From contig CAXTAT010000024.1 of NCBI GenBank assembly GCA_964242415.1, positions 1-64,000 on the forward strand: a stretch of 64,000 nt of DNA, in the 5' to 3' direction. Under the pieces are notes generated by a model that was not told where the DNA came from, did not search any database, and saw nothing but the letters and a program-made list of their open reading frames with translations. Numbering within the stretch: position 1 is the stretch's first letter; each line of letters starts with the position of its first letter. The position numbers and the translations under genes were made by a program. Of this stretch, positions 16,270 through 24,687 are shown in pieces. The DNA is from DASWOJ01 sp964242415. GTDB taxonomy: Bacteria; Pseudomonadota; Alphaproteobacteria; Acetobacterales; Acetobacteraceae.

Positions 16270-16553
16270 GGTGCGCCACTGGACGGGTCGGCTCCTCCGA
16301 TGTCAACGCCCGGCGCGTTGCGGCATGGGCCTGGTTTACAACGGGATCGAGGCAGTCGGCAGGCGTCACCCCCGACCTGCCGTGCTCCGGCACCTAAGCT
16401 TCCCGGTTGACGGAACGCCTGGCTGCAAACCCTCCGCTGACACCCCCTCCCCGGATTGAAGGCGGTTGCCTGAGCCAGGCAAGTCCGGGCCGCACGCCCG
16501 AGATGACGCCAACCCTCCGCCGTGCCACGCTGCTCGCAACATCGGAGGCGCCC

Positions 16554-17963
16554 ATGAACGGCAGCAGAGCAGGCGCCATCGGCCGCGCCCTGGCGGATTT
16601 CGACGGCGGCGGTTTCGAGGCGAGGCTGGCCGGGCTGGTCGCCATCCCCAGCACCTCGCAGGACCCCGGGCACGAGGCCGACCTCGCCCGCTACCTCGGC
16701 GGCGCGATCCGCCCGTGGCTGGAACGCATGGGCTTCACCGTCGCCATCCACCCCAACCCGGCCCCCGGTTTCGGCCCCATACTGTCAGCCGAGCGGATCG
16801 AGGGCGCCGGTCCGACCGTGCTGACCTACGGCCACGGCGACACCGTGCGCGGCCTGGCCGACCAGTGGAGCGAGGCCCGCGACCCCTGGACCCTGCAACG
16901 GGACGGCGACCGCTGGTACGGCCGCGGCAGCGCCGACAACAAGGGCCAGCACGCGATCAACCTGATGGCGCTGGAGGCCGTGCTGGCCGAGCGCCGCGGC
17001 CGCCTGGGGTTCAACCTGAAGCTGGTCCTGGAAACGGCGGAGGAACGCGGCTCCCAGGGGCTGGCCGGGTTCGTGGCCGCGCACCGGGCCGCACTGGCCG
17101 CCGACGTGCTGATCGCCAGCGACGGACCGCGGGTGCAGGCGGGCACGCCCACGCTATCGACCGGCACGCGCGGCACCTTCCACTTCGACCTCGTGGTGGA
17201 CCTGCGCCCGGGCGGCGTCCATTCCGGCAATTGGGGCGGCATGACCACCGACCCGGCCATCGTGCTGGCCCACGCCCTGGCCGCCATCGCCGACCGGCAC
17301 GGCCGCATCCTGGTGCGGGATTGGCTGCCGGAGCGCTTGCCGGACAGCGTGCGGACCGCCCTGGCCGGGCTGGATCTGGTGGCGGAGGGCGGGGCGGCAA
17401 CCATCGACCCCGGCTGGGGCGAACCCGGCCTGTCCGCCGCCGAGAAGGTCTATGGCTGGACCAGCTTCATCGTCCTGGCGATGCTGTCCGGCCGCCCGGA
17501 CAACCCGGTGAACGCCGTCGCCCCGAACGCCCGCGCCCACTGCCAGATCCGCTACACCGTGGACGTGGACCCCGCCTGCTTCATGCCGGCCCTGCGCGCC
17601 CACCTGGACGGGGCTGGCTTCCCCGAGGTCGCGATCCTCGCCGCCGGGGTCCGCATGGCCGCCAGCCGCACCGACCCGGCGGCGCCCTGGGTGCAATGGG
17701 CCGCGGCCAGCATGGCGCGCAGCCTGGGCCGCCCGGTGCAACTGATCCCCAACAGCGGCGGCGGCCTGCCCGGCGACGTGTTCATCGACCACCTGGGCGT
17801 GCCGCTGGTCTGGGTGCCGCACAGCTACAACGGCTGCAAGCAGCACGGCCCCGACGAGCACCTGCTGGTCGCGCCCGCCCGCGAGGGCATGGCGGCATTC
17901 GCCGGGCTGTGGTGGGACCTGGGAGAGGCCGGGGTGCCTGGCACTTCAAAGCACGGGGCATGA
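16554..17963 (+). CDS. M20-family metallopeptidase (ArgE/DapE/dipeptidase type)
   Basis: This 469-residue binuclear Zn peptidase carries metal-site motifs in order: YGHGDTV (His/Asp, about 97-103), GRGSADNKGQ (Asp), TAEERGSQG (the Glu-Glu pair) and a late HSYNGCKQHGPDEH (His). A dimerisation lid domain (GTFHFDLVVDLRPGGVHSG) lies in the middle. Substrates could be dipeptides or N-acyl amino acids; members of this subgroup are usually labelled M20 dipeptidases. The ATG at 16554 sits behind CGGAGG; the frame is open 49 codons upstream without better signals. Confidence 0.87.
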   Translation: MNGSRAGAIGRALADFDGGGFEARLAGLVAIPSTSQDPGHEADLARYLGGAIRPWLERMGFTVAIHPNPAPGFGPILSAERIEGAGPTVLTYGHGDTVRGLADQWSEARDPWTLQRDGDRWYGRGSADNKGQHAINLMALEAVLAERRGRLGFNLKLVLETAEERGSQGLAGFVAAHRAALAADVLIASDGPRVQAGTPTLSTGTRGTFHFDLVVDLRPGGVHSGNWGGMTTDPAIVLAHALAAIADRHGRILVRDWLPERLPDSVRTALAGLDLVAEGGAATIDPGWGEPGLSAAEKVYGWTSFIVLAMLSGRPDNPVNAVAPNARAHCQIRYTVDVDPACFMPALRAHLDGAGFPEVAILAAGVRMAASRTDPAAPWVQWAAASMARSLGRPVQLIPNSGGGLPGDVFIDHLGVPLVWVPHSYNGCKQHGPDEHLLVAPAREGMAAFAGLWWDLGEAGVPGTSKHGA

Positions 17964-17973
17964 GGGCAGGGGA

Positions 17974-18048
17974 TGGTGGGCGCGACAGGGATTGAACCTG
18001 TGACCCTTCGCGTGTGAAGCGAATGCTCTACCGCTGAGCTACGCGCCC
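17974..18048 (-). tRNA. tRNA-Val (anticodon CAC)
   Basis: On the minus strand the sequence folds as a full cloverleaf. The acceptor is GGGCGCG paired with CGCGCCC, the D arm is GCTC-AGCGGTAGA-GAGC-like, and the anticodon stem TTCGC/GCGAA carries the loop TTCACAC (anticodon CAC, valine GTG codons). The T arm is ACAGG-TTCAATC-CCTGT. CCA is encoded. The gene is isolated between the M20 peptidase and a repeat pair. Confidence 0.95.
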
Positions 18049-18141
18049 CCGATCGGGAGGCCGCGTCTTAAGGCGGCGGCAGCCGGGGTGTCAAGGACAG
18101 CTCTCGCCCATGCGGGCCTGAGCCATACACCAATAACGGCG

Positions 18142-18301
18142 CTGCTCCCTCCCTCTCCCTCCGGGAGAGGGCCGGGGTGAGGGAGGCCGCAAGTGCCAAA
18201 CCCGGCATGCTTGAGAGCGGATCTCGTCCTCATGCGGGCAGACTAGGCCCTTGCCGCCTCCCTCACCCCGACCCTCTCCCGGAGGGAGAGGGAGCAGGCG
18301 G
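18142..18301. repeat. Family R inverted pair (R1/R2), with a partial third copy
   Basis: R1 (18142-18186) contains CTCTCCC-TCC-GGGAGAG followed by GGCCGGGGTGAGGG. R2 (18256-18301) is its reverse complement. The core between them (18191-18235) is about 86% identical to the inverted core of the pair at 45636-45792. A fragment of a further copy lies at 18329-18345. With the tRNA upstream, this fills the 300-base gap before the next gene. Confidence 0.85.
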
Positions 18302-18355
18302 CATCCTCGCGCCATATGCGATCACCTTGCCCGGAGGGAGAGGGGATTAGGTAGC

Positions 18356-18649
18356 CTACTCCAATCCCTCGGTGATCCGCACGTCCCGTTCGGCCCCGTC
18401 GCCGAGCGCATCCAGCGCCGCCCTATAAGCCGGGCTGCCATAGGCGGCGATGGCGGCATCCATGCTGGGAAACTCGATCAGCACAGTCCGCTCCTTCACT
18501 CCCGCCTCAAAGGGCTGCACGGCGCCGCCGCGCGCCAGGAACCGGCCGCCGCCGCCGGTGATGGCCGGCCCGGCCAGCGCGCCATAGGCCGCCAGCTTCG
18601 CGGGGTCGTGCACCTTTCGGTAGCAACTGATCCAGTATGCCTTGGCCAT
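18356..18649 (-). CDS. DUF1330 family protein
   Basis: This 97-residue ferredoxin-like-fold protein is typical of DUF1330. It opens with AKAYWISCYRKVHDPAKLAAY, followed by GGGGRFLARGGAVQPFE, RTVLIEFPSMDAAIAAY and a closing ALDALGDGAERDVRITEG. Members are stand-alone alpha/beta barrels of unknown enzymatic role, relatives of antibiotic-biosynthesis-monooxygenase folds. The ATG at 18649 is preceded by CGAGGCGAACC. It is divergent from the DUF3108 gene, with 96 bases between the starts. Confidence 0.85.
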   Translation of the reverse strand: MAKAYWISCYRKVHDPAKLAAYGALAGPAITGGGGRFLARGGAVQPFEAGVKERTVLIEFPSMDAAIAAYGSPAYRAALDALGDGAERDVRITEGLE

Positions 18650-18745
18650 GGTTCGCCTCGTTGTGATCGCCCGGACGCTGGCATGGGGGCGGAGCGGCGG
18701 CAAGCGGCGTTGCAGCGCCTGCCGACCCTGCATCATACTGCGCCG

Positions 18746-19522
18746 ATGATCCGCAACACGATGGTTGCCGCGCTGCTCCTCTCCGGCCTTGCCGCCCGTC
18801 CCGCCGCGGCCGGGGACGTCCATACCCACTACACCGCCTACGCCGCCGGCCTGCCGGTCATGGCGATCGAGGCGGATTGGGACATCCTGCCGGCCGCCTA
18901 CAAGGTTCACCTGGCGGCCCACACGGTCGGCGTCCTGGCCCTCGCCTCCAGCGGGCAGGGCGAGAGCACGGCCGAGGGGGTGTTCGACGCCGGCCACCCG
19001 CAGCCGCGCCGCTACTTCAGCGCCGGCACCTACCGCGGCGAGCAGCGGGTGACCCAGATCGACTACCCCGGCCGCGACCCGCACATCCGCCAGATGGTTC
19101 CGCCCAAGGAGGAGGAGCGCGACCCGGTGCCCCCGGCGCAGCAGGCCGGGACCGTGGACGGCCTCAGCGCCGCGGCGGTGCTGGTGCGCCAGGTGAACGC
19201 CACCGGCCGCTGCGACGGCCGGGTCGAGACCTATGACGGCCGCCGGCTGACCGAGGTGGCCACGCGAACCGGCTCGGTGCAGCAACTGGAGGCCACCAGC
19301 CGGTCCAGCTATAGCGGCCCCGCCCTGCGCTGCGACGTGGAGGGCCGCATGCTCGCCGGCTTTCTCCACGATGAGGACCAGACGCCCCTGCGCCAGCCGA
19401 CGCACGTCACGGTCTGGTTCGCCGCCCTGGCGCCCGGGGGCGACCAGGTGCCGGTGCGGATCGAGATCCCGACCCACTGGTTCGGCCCGGTCACGATCTA
19501 CGCGACGGCCACGCCGCGCTAG
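18746..19522 (+). CDS. DUF3108-like exported protein
   Basis: This 258-residue protein has a signal peptide (MIRNTMVAALLLSGLAARPAAAG) and then the DUF3108 pattern: YAAGLPVMAIEADWDI, a long antiparallel beta set, FSAGTYRGEQRVTQIDYPG, and LSAAAVLVRQVNATGRCDGRVETYDGRR split across strands. A second cysteine (ALRCDVEG) may pair with the first. It is probably periplasmic or outer-membrane associated. The function is unknown; related proteins are often found near cell-envelope or nucleotide-sugar genes, and glmU follows here. Confidence 0.78.
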   Translation: MIRNTMVAALLLSGLAARPAAAGDVHTHYTAYAAGLPVMAIEADWDILPAAYKVHLAAHTVGVLALASSGQGESTAEGVFDAGHPQPRRYFSAGTYRGEQRVTQIDYPGRDPHIRQMVPPKEEERDPVPPAQQAGTVDGLSAAAVLVRQVNATGRCDGRVETYDGRRLTEVATRTGSVQQLEATSRSSYSGPALRCDVEGRMLAGFLHDEDQTPLRQPTHVTVWFAALAPGGDQVPVRIEIPTHWFGPVTIYATATPR

Positions 19523-19583
19523 CTCCTCACGCCCTCTCATGCCAACTGCCATTGACCCTGCCCGGCGCCGTCCCAACCCGTAC

Positions 19584-19678
19584 CGTCATTGCGAGCCAGC
19601 TTCGGCGCGGCAATCCAGCAGGCAAGCACCCCGCGTAGCCCATCTGGATTACCACTCCGAAGCCAGCTCGCAGTGATG
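19584..19678. repeat. Family S inverted pair (S1/S2)
   Basis: S1 (19584-19620) reads CCGTCATTGCGAGCCAGC then TTCGGCGCGGCAATCCAG. S2 (19642-19678) is an imperfect reverse complement, with CTGGATTACC and GAAGCCAGCTCGCAGTGATG. The two arms form a long imperfect palindrome between the DUF3108 gene and glmU. This CATTGCGAG...GGCAATCCAG type of repeat is widespread in proteobacterial genomes. Confidence 0.8.
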
Positions 19679-19743
19679 GTGGCTGACCGGGTGCAGCAGC
19701 GAGCTTTTGACAGCCGCCGGCGCCGGGGGCTACGGCAGGGGCC

Positions 19744-21042
19744 ATGACCTCGACAGCCGTCCTGCTGGCCGCCGGGCTGGGCACCCGCATGAAGTCCATC
19801 CTGCCCAAGGCGCTGCACCGCATCGCGGGCAAGCCGATGCTGCGCCACCTGATCGACAGTTGCACGGAAGCCTTCGACCAGGTGGTAGTGGTGGTCGGGC
19901 CGGGAATGCAGGCCGCCGCCGCCGCCGCAGCGCCGCATCCCGTGGTGGTGCAGGCCGACCGCCTTGGCACCGCCCACGCCGCGTTGCAGGCCGCGGCGCG
20001 CTTCGGCGTGGGCGACGTTGCGGTGCTGTATGCCGACAACCCGCTGATCCGCCCGGACACGCTGCGCCGCCTGCTGGCCGCCCGGCGCGACGCAGGGTTG
20101 GCGCTGCTGGCCATGCACCCCGCCGACCCCGGACGCTACGGCCGGGTGATCGCCCAGGACGGCTCGGTCGAGCGCATCGTCGAGTGGGCCGACGCCACGG
20201 ACGCCGAGCGCGCCGTCGGCCTGTGCAACGCCGGCGTGCTGTGCGCCGACGCCGCGGACCTCACCCGCTGGCTCCGCGCCGTGCAGCCCAGCCCGGCCAA
20301 GGGCGAGTACTACCTGACAGATTGCGTCGCCCTGGCCCGCGCCGAGGGCGCGCGCGTCGTGGCCGTCGAGGCGCCGGAGGCCGAGCTGCGCGGCATCAAC
20401 TCCCGCGCCGAGCTGGCCGACGCCGAGGCCACCGTGCAGGACTGGCTGCGCCGGGCGGCCATGGACGGCGGCGCCACCCTGCAGGCCCCGGCCACAGTGT
20501 TCCTATGCACCGACACCCGGCTGGCCCCGGACGTGACGGTCGGCCCCCACGTGGTGTTCGGCCCCGGCGTCAGCGTCGCGGGCGGCGCCGAGATCCTGCC
20601 GTTCTGCCACCTGGAGGGCTGCGAGATCGGCCCGCACGCCCGCATCGGCCCCCATGCCCGCCTGCGCCCCGGCACCCGCGTCGGGGAGGGCGCGCACGTC
20701 GGCAACTTCGTCGAGCTGAAGGCCGCCACCCTGGCGGCCCAGGTGAAGGTGGGGCACCTGACCTACCTGGGCGACTGCTCGGTGGGCAGCGGCACCAACG
20801 TCGGCGCGGGCACCATCACCTGCAACTACGACGGCGTGCATAAGCACCGCACGACGATCGGCCAGGACGTGTTCGTCGGCACCTCCAGCGTGCTGGTGGC
20901 GCCGGTGGCATTGGGCGACGGCAGCTTCATCGCCGCCGGCAGCGTCATCACGCGGGACGTGGCGCCGGATGCGATGGCGTTCGGCCGGGCGGTGCAGGTG
21001 GACAAGCCCGGCCGGGCCGCGGCGCGACGGACCCGGACCTAG
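19744..21042 (+). CDS. glmU: Bifunctional GlcNAc-1-P uridyltransferase / GlcN-1-P acetyltransferase
   Basis: This 432-residue GlmU makes UDP-GlcNAc for peptidoglycan and LPS. The N-terminal pyrophosphorylase domain has LLAAGLGTRMKSILPKALH (7-25), VQADRLGTAHA, YADNPLI and YLTDCVALA. The C-terminal left-handed beta-helix acetyltransferase has hexapeptide repeats from about residue 250 (VTVGPHVVFGPG) and conserved catalytic segments NFVELKAATL, HLTYLGDCSVG, NVGAGTITCNYDG and FVGTSSVLVAP. It is cytoplasmic. Lengths of both domains are normal. The ribosome-binding site is weak (CAGGGGCC). A small membrane-protein gene follows closely. Confidence 0.97.
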   Translation: MTSTAVLLAAGLGTRMKSILPKALHRIAGKPMLRHLIDSCTEAFDQVVVVVGPGMQAAAAAAAPHPVVVQADRLGTAHAALQAAARFGVGDVAVLYADNPLIRPDTLRRLLAARRDAGLALLAMHPADPGRYGRVIAQDGSVERIVEWADATDAERAVGLCNAGVLCADAADLTRWLRAVQPSPAKGEYYLTDCVALARAEGARVVAVEAPEAELRGINSRAELADAEATVQDWLRRAAMDGGATLQAPATVFLCTDTRLAPDVTVGPHVVFGPGVSVAGGAEILPFCHLEGCEIGPHARIGPHARLRPGTRVGEGAHVGNFVELKAATLAAQVKVGHLTYLGDCSVGSGTNVGAGTITCNYDGVHKHRTTIGQDVFVGTSSVLVAPVALGDGSFIAAGSVITRDVAPDAMAFGRAVQVDKPGRAAARRTRT

Positions 21043-21060
21043 AACGTGGGACGCAGCGGG

Positions 21061-21384
21061 ATGTTGTCCGCCTCCCTGTGTGCGCTGCTGTTCGGGACGC
21101 TGCTGCTGCTGTGGGCCGGCTACAGCAACGGCTACGCTATGGGTCCCTTGGAGCCCTGGCATGCCCCGGAGCATACGGCCAGCCTCCGCGGGCGCCGGCG
21201 GTTCTATGTGGCCAGCATGGTCCTGGCCTTGGTCGGCGTGCTGCTGCTGGTGACGATGATCAGCCTGTTCCGTGTGGCGGAGGTGGACGCCGGATGGCTG
21301 CCGCTCGCCGCGGGGGGGTCGGCGGCCTATGCGGTCCTGGGGATCGGAATGTTCGCGTACAACCTGCAGCGCCCGCGGCGTTGA
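21061..21384 (+). CDS. Small membrane protein, three predicted TM helices
   Basis: This 107-residue hydrophobic protein has predicted membrane spans near residues 4-20 (LCALLFGTLLLLWAGYS), 43-63 (YVASMVLALVGVLLLVTMI) and 78-97 (PLAAGGSAAYAVLGIGMFAY). A hydrophilic loop after the first span reads WHAPEHTASLRGRRRF. The ATG at 21061 follows GGGA eight bases upstream; a GTG at 21046 in the same frame is an alternative. It lies 18 bases after glmU and is probably cotranscribed. No family is recognised. Confidence 0.6.
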   Translation: MLSASLCALLFGTLLLLWAGYSNGYAMGPLEPWHAPEHTASLRGRRRFYVASMVLALVGVLLLVTMISLFRVAEVDAGWLPLAAGGSAAYAVLGIGMFAYNLQRPRR

Positions 21385-21391
21385 GCAGGGC

Positions 21392-21898
21392 CTAGCGCGG
21401 CATAGCCGGCATCCCGGGGATTGCCGGCATCCCGTTCGTGGACGGCATGGCTGGCATGCCCCCTGGCATCGCAGGCACCCCCCCTGGCATGGCGGGCATG
21501 GCCGGTGTCGCACCCATTCCGCCAGCTTGAGCAGCAGCCGACCGCGCGGCCCCGTCCGCAAGCTGCTTGCACAGGGCTGGCACGGTCGTGTGTGTGGTGT
21601 CGGCGAAGCTTGCGAGCGTCGTGGTGGTGCCGTTGGCGACGATGCTGCCTTGCCGGCCTGCCACTTCGGCCGCATCCGTCGCCGCGGTGCCGGGGGCGGG
21701 AGGCAGGCGCGCCGCCACAGACCGCATGGCCGCAACAGCCGAGGCATCGACATGGCCTTGGGCCTGGCAGTATTCGAGCACGCCGATCTGGTTGGCCGAA
21801 GCCGCCCGCGCCATCGCCATCGGGTCGCCCTGCGCCAGAGCCGGAGCGGCCAGGACGCCAGCGGCAAGAACAATCCAAACGCGGGTCTGGCGTGTCAT
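21392..21898 (-). CDS. Exported protein with Met-Pro-Gly repeat tail
   Basis: This 168-residue protein has a signal peptide (MTRQTRVWIVLAAGVLAAPALAQ). Its central domain has two cysteines (LEYCQAQG and PALCKQL) that may form a disulfide, and a tail from about residue 130 is made of repeated MPAMPGG, VPAMPGG and MPAIPG units rich in Met. Met-rich periplasmic tails can bind copper, or may simply be low-complexity spacers; that is inference. It converges with the small membrane protein, only seven bases separating the 3' ends. No family is recognised. Confidence 0.65.
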   Translation of the reverse strand: MTRQTRVWIVLAAGVLAAPALAQGDPMAMARAASANQIGVLEYCQAQGHVDASAVAAMRSVAARLPPAPGTAATDAAEVAGRQGSIVANGTTTTLASFADTTHTTVPALCKQLADGAARSAAAQAGGMGATPAMPAMPGGVPAMPGGMPAMPSTNGMPAIPGMPAMPR

Positions 21899-22074
21899 GG
21901 ACGGAGGCTCCCTGGTTCTGGCCCCACGACCATGCGCGGGCGAGCCGGAATGGGCAACCCGGCCAGACAGCCCTCGCCTGCCAGACAAGCCTGGGTGAAC
22001 GGAGGCCGGCTACGCTGACAACCATGGCATGCCAGCCTATGCTCCCCGCAACGCCATCCCGGGAGGAGCCGACC

Positions 22075-23553
22075 ATGCTGAACCAGACCGCCCCGCTGCC
22101 GCTGCGCGACCCCAGCCTGTTCCGCCAGGCCTGCTGCGTCGGCGGCCGTTGGATCGAGGCCGACAGCGGCGCCACCCTCACCGTCCGCAACCCCGCCACC
22201 GGCGAGGCCCTCGGCACCGTTCCCGCCCTGGGCGCCGCCGAGACCCGCCGCGCCATTGCCGCCGCCGCCGCCGCCTACCCCGCCTGGCGCGCGATGCTGG
22301 CCAAGGACCGCTCGGCCATCCTGCGCCGCCTGTTCACCCTGATGATCGAGAACACCGAGGACCTCGCCGTCATCATGACCGCCGAGCAGGGCAAGCCGCT
22401 GGCCGAAAGCCGGGGGGAGATCGCCTACGCCGCCAGCTTCATCGAGTGGTTCGCCGAAGAGGGCAAGCGCGTCTACGGCGACACCATCCCGCAGAACGCT
22501 AGGGGCCGCCGCATCATCGTCACCAAGGAACCGATCGGCGTGTTCGCCGCCATCACGCCGTGGAACTTCCCGGCGGCGATGATCACCCGCAAGGTCGGCC
22601 CCGGCTGGGCGGCAGGCTGCACCGGCGTCGTGCGCCCAGCCAGCCAAACCCCCTTCTCGGCCCTCGCCATCGCGGTCCTGGCCGAGCGCGCGGGAATGCC
22701 GGCCGGCGTGTGCAACGTCATCACCGGCCCGAGCGGCCCCATCGGCGGCGAGCTGACCGCCAACCCGCTGGTCCGCAAGTTGAGCTTCACCGGCAGCACC
22801 GAGGTGGGCGCCAAGCTGCTGGCGCAGATCGCGCCGACGGTGAAGAAGGCCAGCATGGAGCTGGGCGGCAACGCGCCGTTCATCGTGTTCGACGACGCCG
22901 ACCTGGACGCGGCGGTGGTGGGCGCCATTGCCAGCAAGTTCCGCAACGCCGGGCAGACCTGCGTGTGCGCCAACCGGCTGCTGGTGCAGGACGGGGTGTA
23001 CGACGCCTTTACCGCCAAGCTGCGCGTGGCGGTCGAGGCGCTCAAGGTCGGCAACGGCATGGAGGACGGCGTCACCCAGGGTCCCATGATCAACATGGAA
23101 GCCGTGGAAAAGGTGGAGGCGCACATCAAGGACGCCGTCGCCCGCGGTGCGGAGGTGGTGCTCGGCGGCGGGCGGCACGCCTTGGGCGGCACGTTCTTCC
23201 AGCCGACGATCCTCACCGGCGTATCGCGTGAGGCCGACATCTTCCATGAGGAGACGTTCGGCCCCGCCGCCGCGCTGTTCCGCTTCAAGGACGAGGCAGA
23301 GGCCATCGAGATGAGCAACGACACCGAGTTCGGCCTGGCCGCCTACTTCTACGCCCGCGACGTGGGCCGCATCTTCCGCGTGGCGGAGGCGCTGGAGTAC
23401 GGCATCATCGGCTGCAACGAGGGCATCATCTCAACCGAGGTCGCCCCCTTCGGCGGCATGAAGAGCAGCGGGCTAGGGCGCGAGGGGTCCAAGTACGGAA
23501 TCGAAGACTACCTGGAAGTAAAGTACCTAGCCCTAGGCGGCATCGGCACCTAA
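22075..23553 (+). CDS. gabD: NAD(P)-dependent succinate-semialdehyde-type aldehyde dehydrogenase
   Basis: This 492-residue aldehyde dehydrogenase is closest to GabD, which oxidises succinate semialdehyde to succinate. Visible are PWNFPAAMI (oxyanion Asn), FTGSTEVG (cofactor), ELGGNAPFIVF with the general-base Glu near 262, GQTCVCANR with the nucleophilic Cys near 296, EETFGPAA and the C-terminal PFGGMKSSGLGREG. An oddity is that the strictly conserved KPAS segment reads RPAS (R187), preceded by GPGWAAGCTGVV instead of the usual APALAAGCTVVL. Arginine could still hold the cofactor phosphate. The ATG follows GGGAGGAG. It is a single gene. Confidence 0.9.
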   Translation: MLNQTAPLPLRDPSLFRQACCVGGRWIEADSGATLTVRNPATGEALGTVPALGAAETRRAIAAAAAAYPAWRAMLAKDRSAILRRLFTLMIENTEDLAVIMTAEQGKPLAESRGEIAYAASFIEWFAEEGKRVYGDTIPQNARGRRIIVTKEPIGVFAAITPWNFPAAMITRKVGPGWAAGCTGVVRPASQTPFSALAIAVLAERAGMPAGVCNVITGPSGPIGGELTANPLVRKLSFTGSTEVGAKLLAQIAPTVKKASMELGGNAPFIVFDDADLDAAVVGAIASKFRNAGQTCVCANRLLVQDGVYDAFTAKLRVAVEALKVGNGMEDGVTQGPMINMEAVEKVEAHIKDAVARGAEVVLGGGRHALGGTFFQPTILTGVSREADIFHEETFGPAAALFRFKDEAEAIEMSNDTEFGLAAYFYARDVGRIFRVAEALEYGIIGCNEGIISTEVAPFGGMKSSGLGREGSKYGIEDYLEVKYLALGGIGT

Positions 23554-23568
23554 CCCCCACCCTACGCG

Positions 23569-23607
23569 TCTCCCTCTCCTTCCGGGAGAGGGCCGGGGTG
23601 AGGGGGT
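23569..23607 (+). repeat. Family R single copy (R4)
   Basis: CTCTCC-TTCC-GGGAGAG hairpin followed by GGCCGGGGTGAGGG, 15 bases after the gabD stop. No inverted partner is evident before the convergent EamA gene. It may serve as a terminator-like hairpin between the two 3' ends. Confidence 0.75.
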
Positions 23608-23674
23608 CTCGCTCACGAAGCCGCCAGGGACCCCCAGGCCCGCCCATACCGGGCGCCGCGCTGCAAATCCCCCG

Positions 23675-24565
23675 TCACCCACCGGCAGCCGGAGCACGCC
23701 CCCCCGCCAGCAGCAAGTAAACCCCCGCCCCAATCACCACCCCACCCCCCAGCACGGTCCACCGGTCCGGCGCCTCCCCGAACACCACCCCGCCCAGCGC
23801 CGCCGCACACAGCAACTGCCCATAGCTGAACGGCGCCAGCAGCGAAGCCGGCGCCCGCCGGTGCGCCAGGATCATCAGCCAGTGCCCCAGCGCCCCGAAC
23901 CCGCCCAGCGCAACCAGTAGCCCCCACCCCGTCGCATCCTCCGGCGCCCGCCACACGAACGGCAGCACCGGCAGCGCCACCACCGTCCCCACCAGCCCCG
24001 TGTAGAACAGCGTCGTCCGGCTGCTGTCCCGCCCCGCCAGGAACCGCGTGGTCACGATGTACAGCGCGTTCGCTGCCGCCGTCATCAACGCCAGCAGGCT
24101 CGCGGCATGGAACCCACCCCCGAACGGCCGGGTAATCACCAGCACGCCGCCGAACCCCGCCAGCACCGCCCAGGCGCCCCGCCGCCCCACCCACTCCCCC
24201 AGCAGCGGCCCGGCGATCACCGCCACCATCAGCGGCGCGGCAAACGTGATCGCTGTCGCCTGCGTCAATGGCAGGCTGCGATAGGCGATCATCGAGCACA
24301 CCGTCGCCACCACCAGGAACCCCGCCCGCACCACCTGCAGCCCCGCCCGCGAGCTGCGCGGCAGCCCGGACCGGTTCCAGGGATGGATGAACACGCTCAC
24401 CAGCAGAAAGCTGCCGACGTAGCGCACCGCCGCAGTGCCCAGCGGGTTGCCAGCCTGGTTCAGCCACTTGCCCGACGCGTCCAGCGCCGCAAAGCAGGCG
24501 CCCGCCGCCAGCATCAGCAGCACGCCGGCCAGGGTGTCGCGCGCTGTCTGCGATTTGATGTCCAT
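23675..24565 (-). CDS. EamA/DMT-family transporter
   Basis: This 296-residue inner-membrane protein has ten predicted helices arranged as two EamA repeats. The first is LAGVLLMLAAGACFAALDAS through QATAITFAAPLMVAVIAGP, and the second is SLLALMTAAANALYIVTTRF through GQLLCAAALGGVVFGEAPD to VIGAGVYLLL. Family members export amino acids or other metabolites; the substrate is unknown. The ATG at 24565 (MDIKSQTARD) is preferred over an upstream in-frame start lying in GC-rich repeats. It is divergent from glutathione reductase, with 122 bases between the starts. Confidence 0.88.
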   Translation of the reverse strand: MDIKSQTARDTLAGVLLMLAAGACFAALDASGKWLNQAGNPLGTAAVRYVGSFLLVSVFIHPWNRSGLPRSSRAGLQVVRAGFLVVATVCSMIAYRSLPLTQATAITFAAPLMVAVIAGPLLGEWVGRRGAWAVLAGFGGVLVITRPFGGGFHAASLLALMTAAANALYIVTTRFLAGRDSSRTTLFYTGLVGTVVALPVLPFVWRAPEDATGWGLLVALGGFGALGHWLMILAHRRAPASLLAPFSYGQLLCAAALGGVVFGEAPDRWTVLGGGVVIGAGVYLLLAGGRAPAAGG

Positions 24566-24687
24566 GCTGTGCCGCTGGGGTGTGCCGCCGGGGTGTGCCG
24601 CCGGGCTTAGCATCGCCGGCCCGCCGGGGTAGGCTTACAGCCGCGGCCCACCCATGTCAGGCCAATCTCAACCAGAAGGCGACACCC

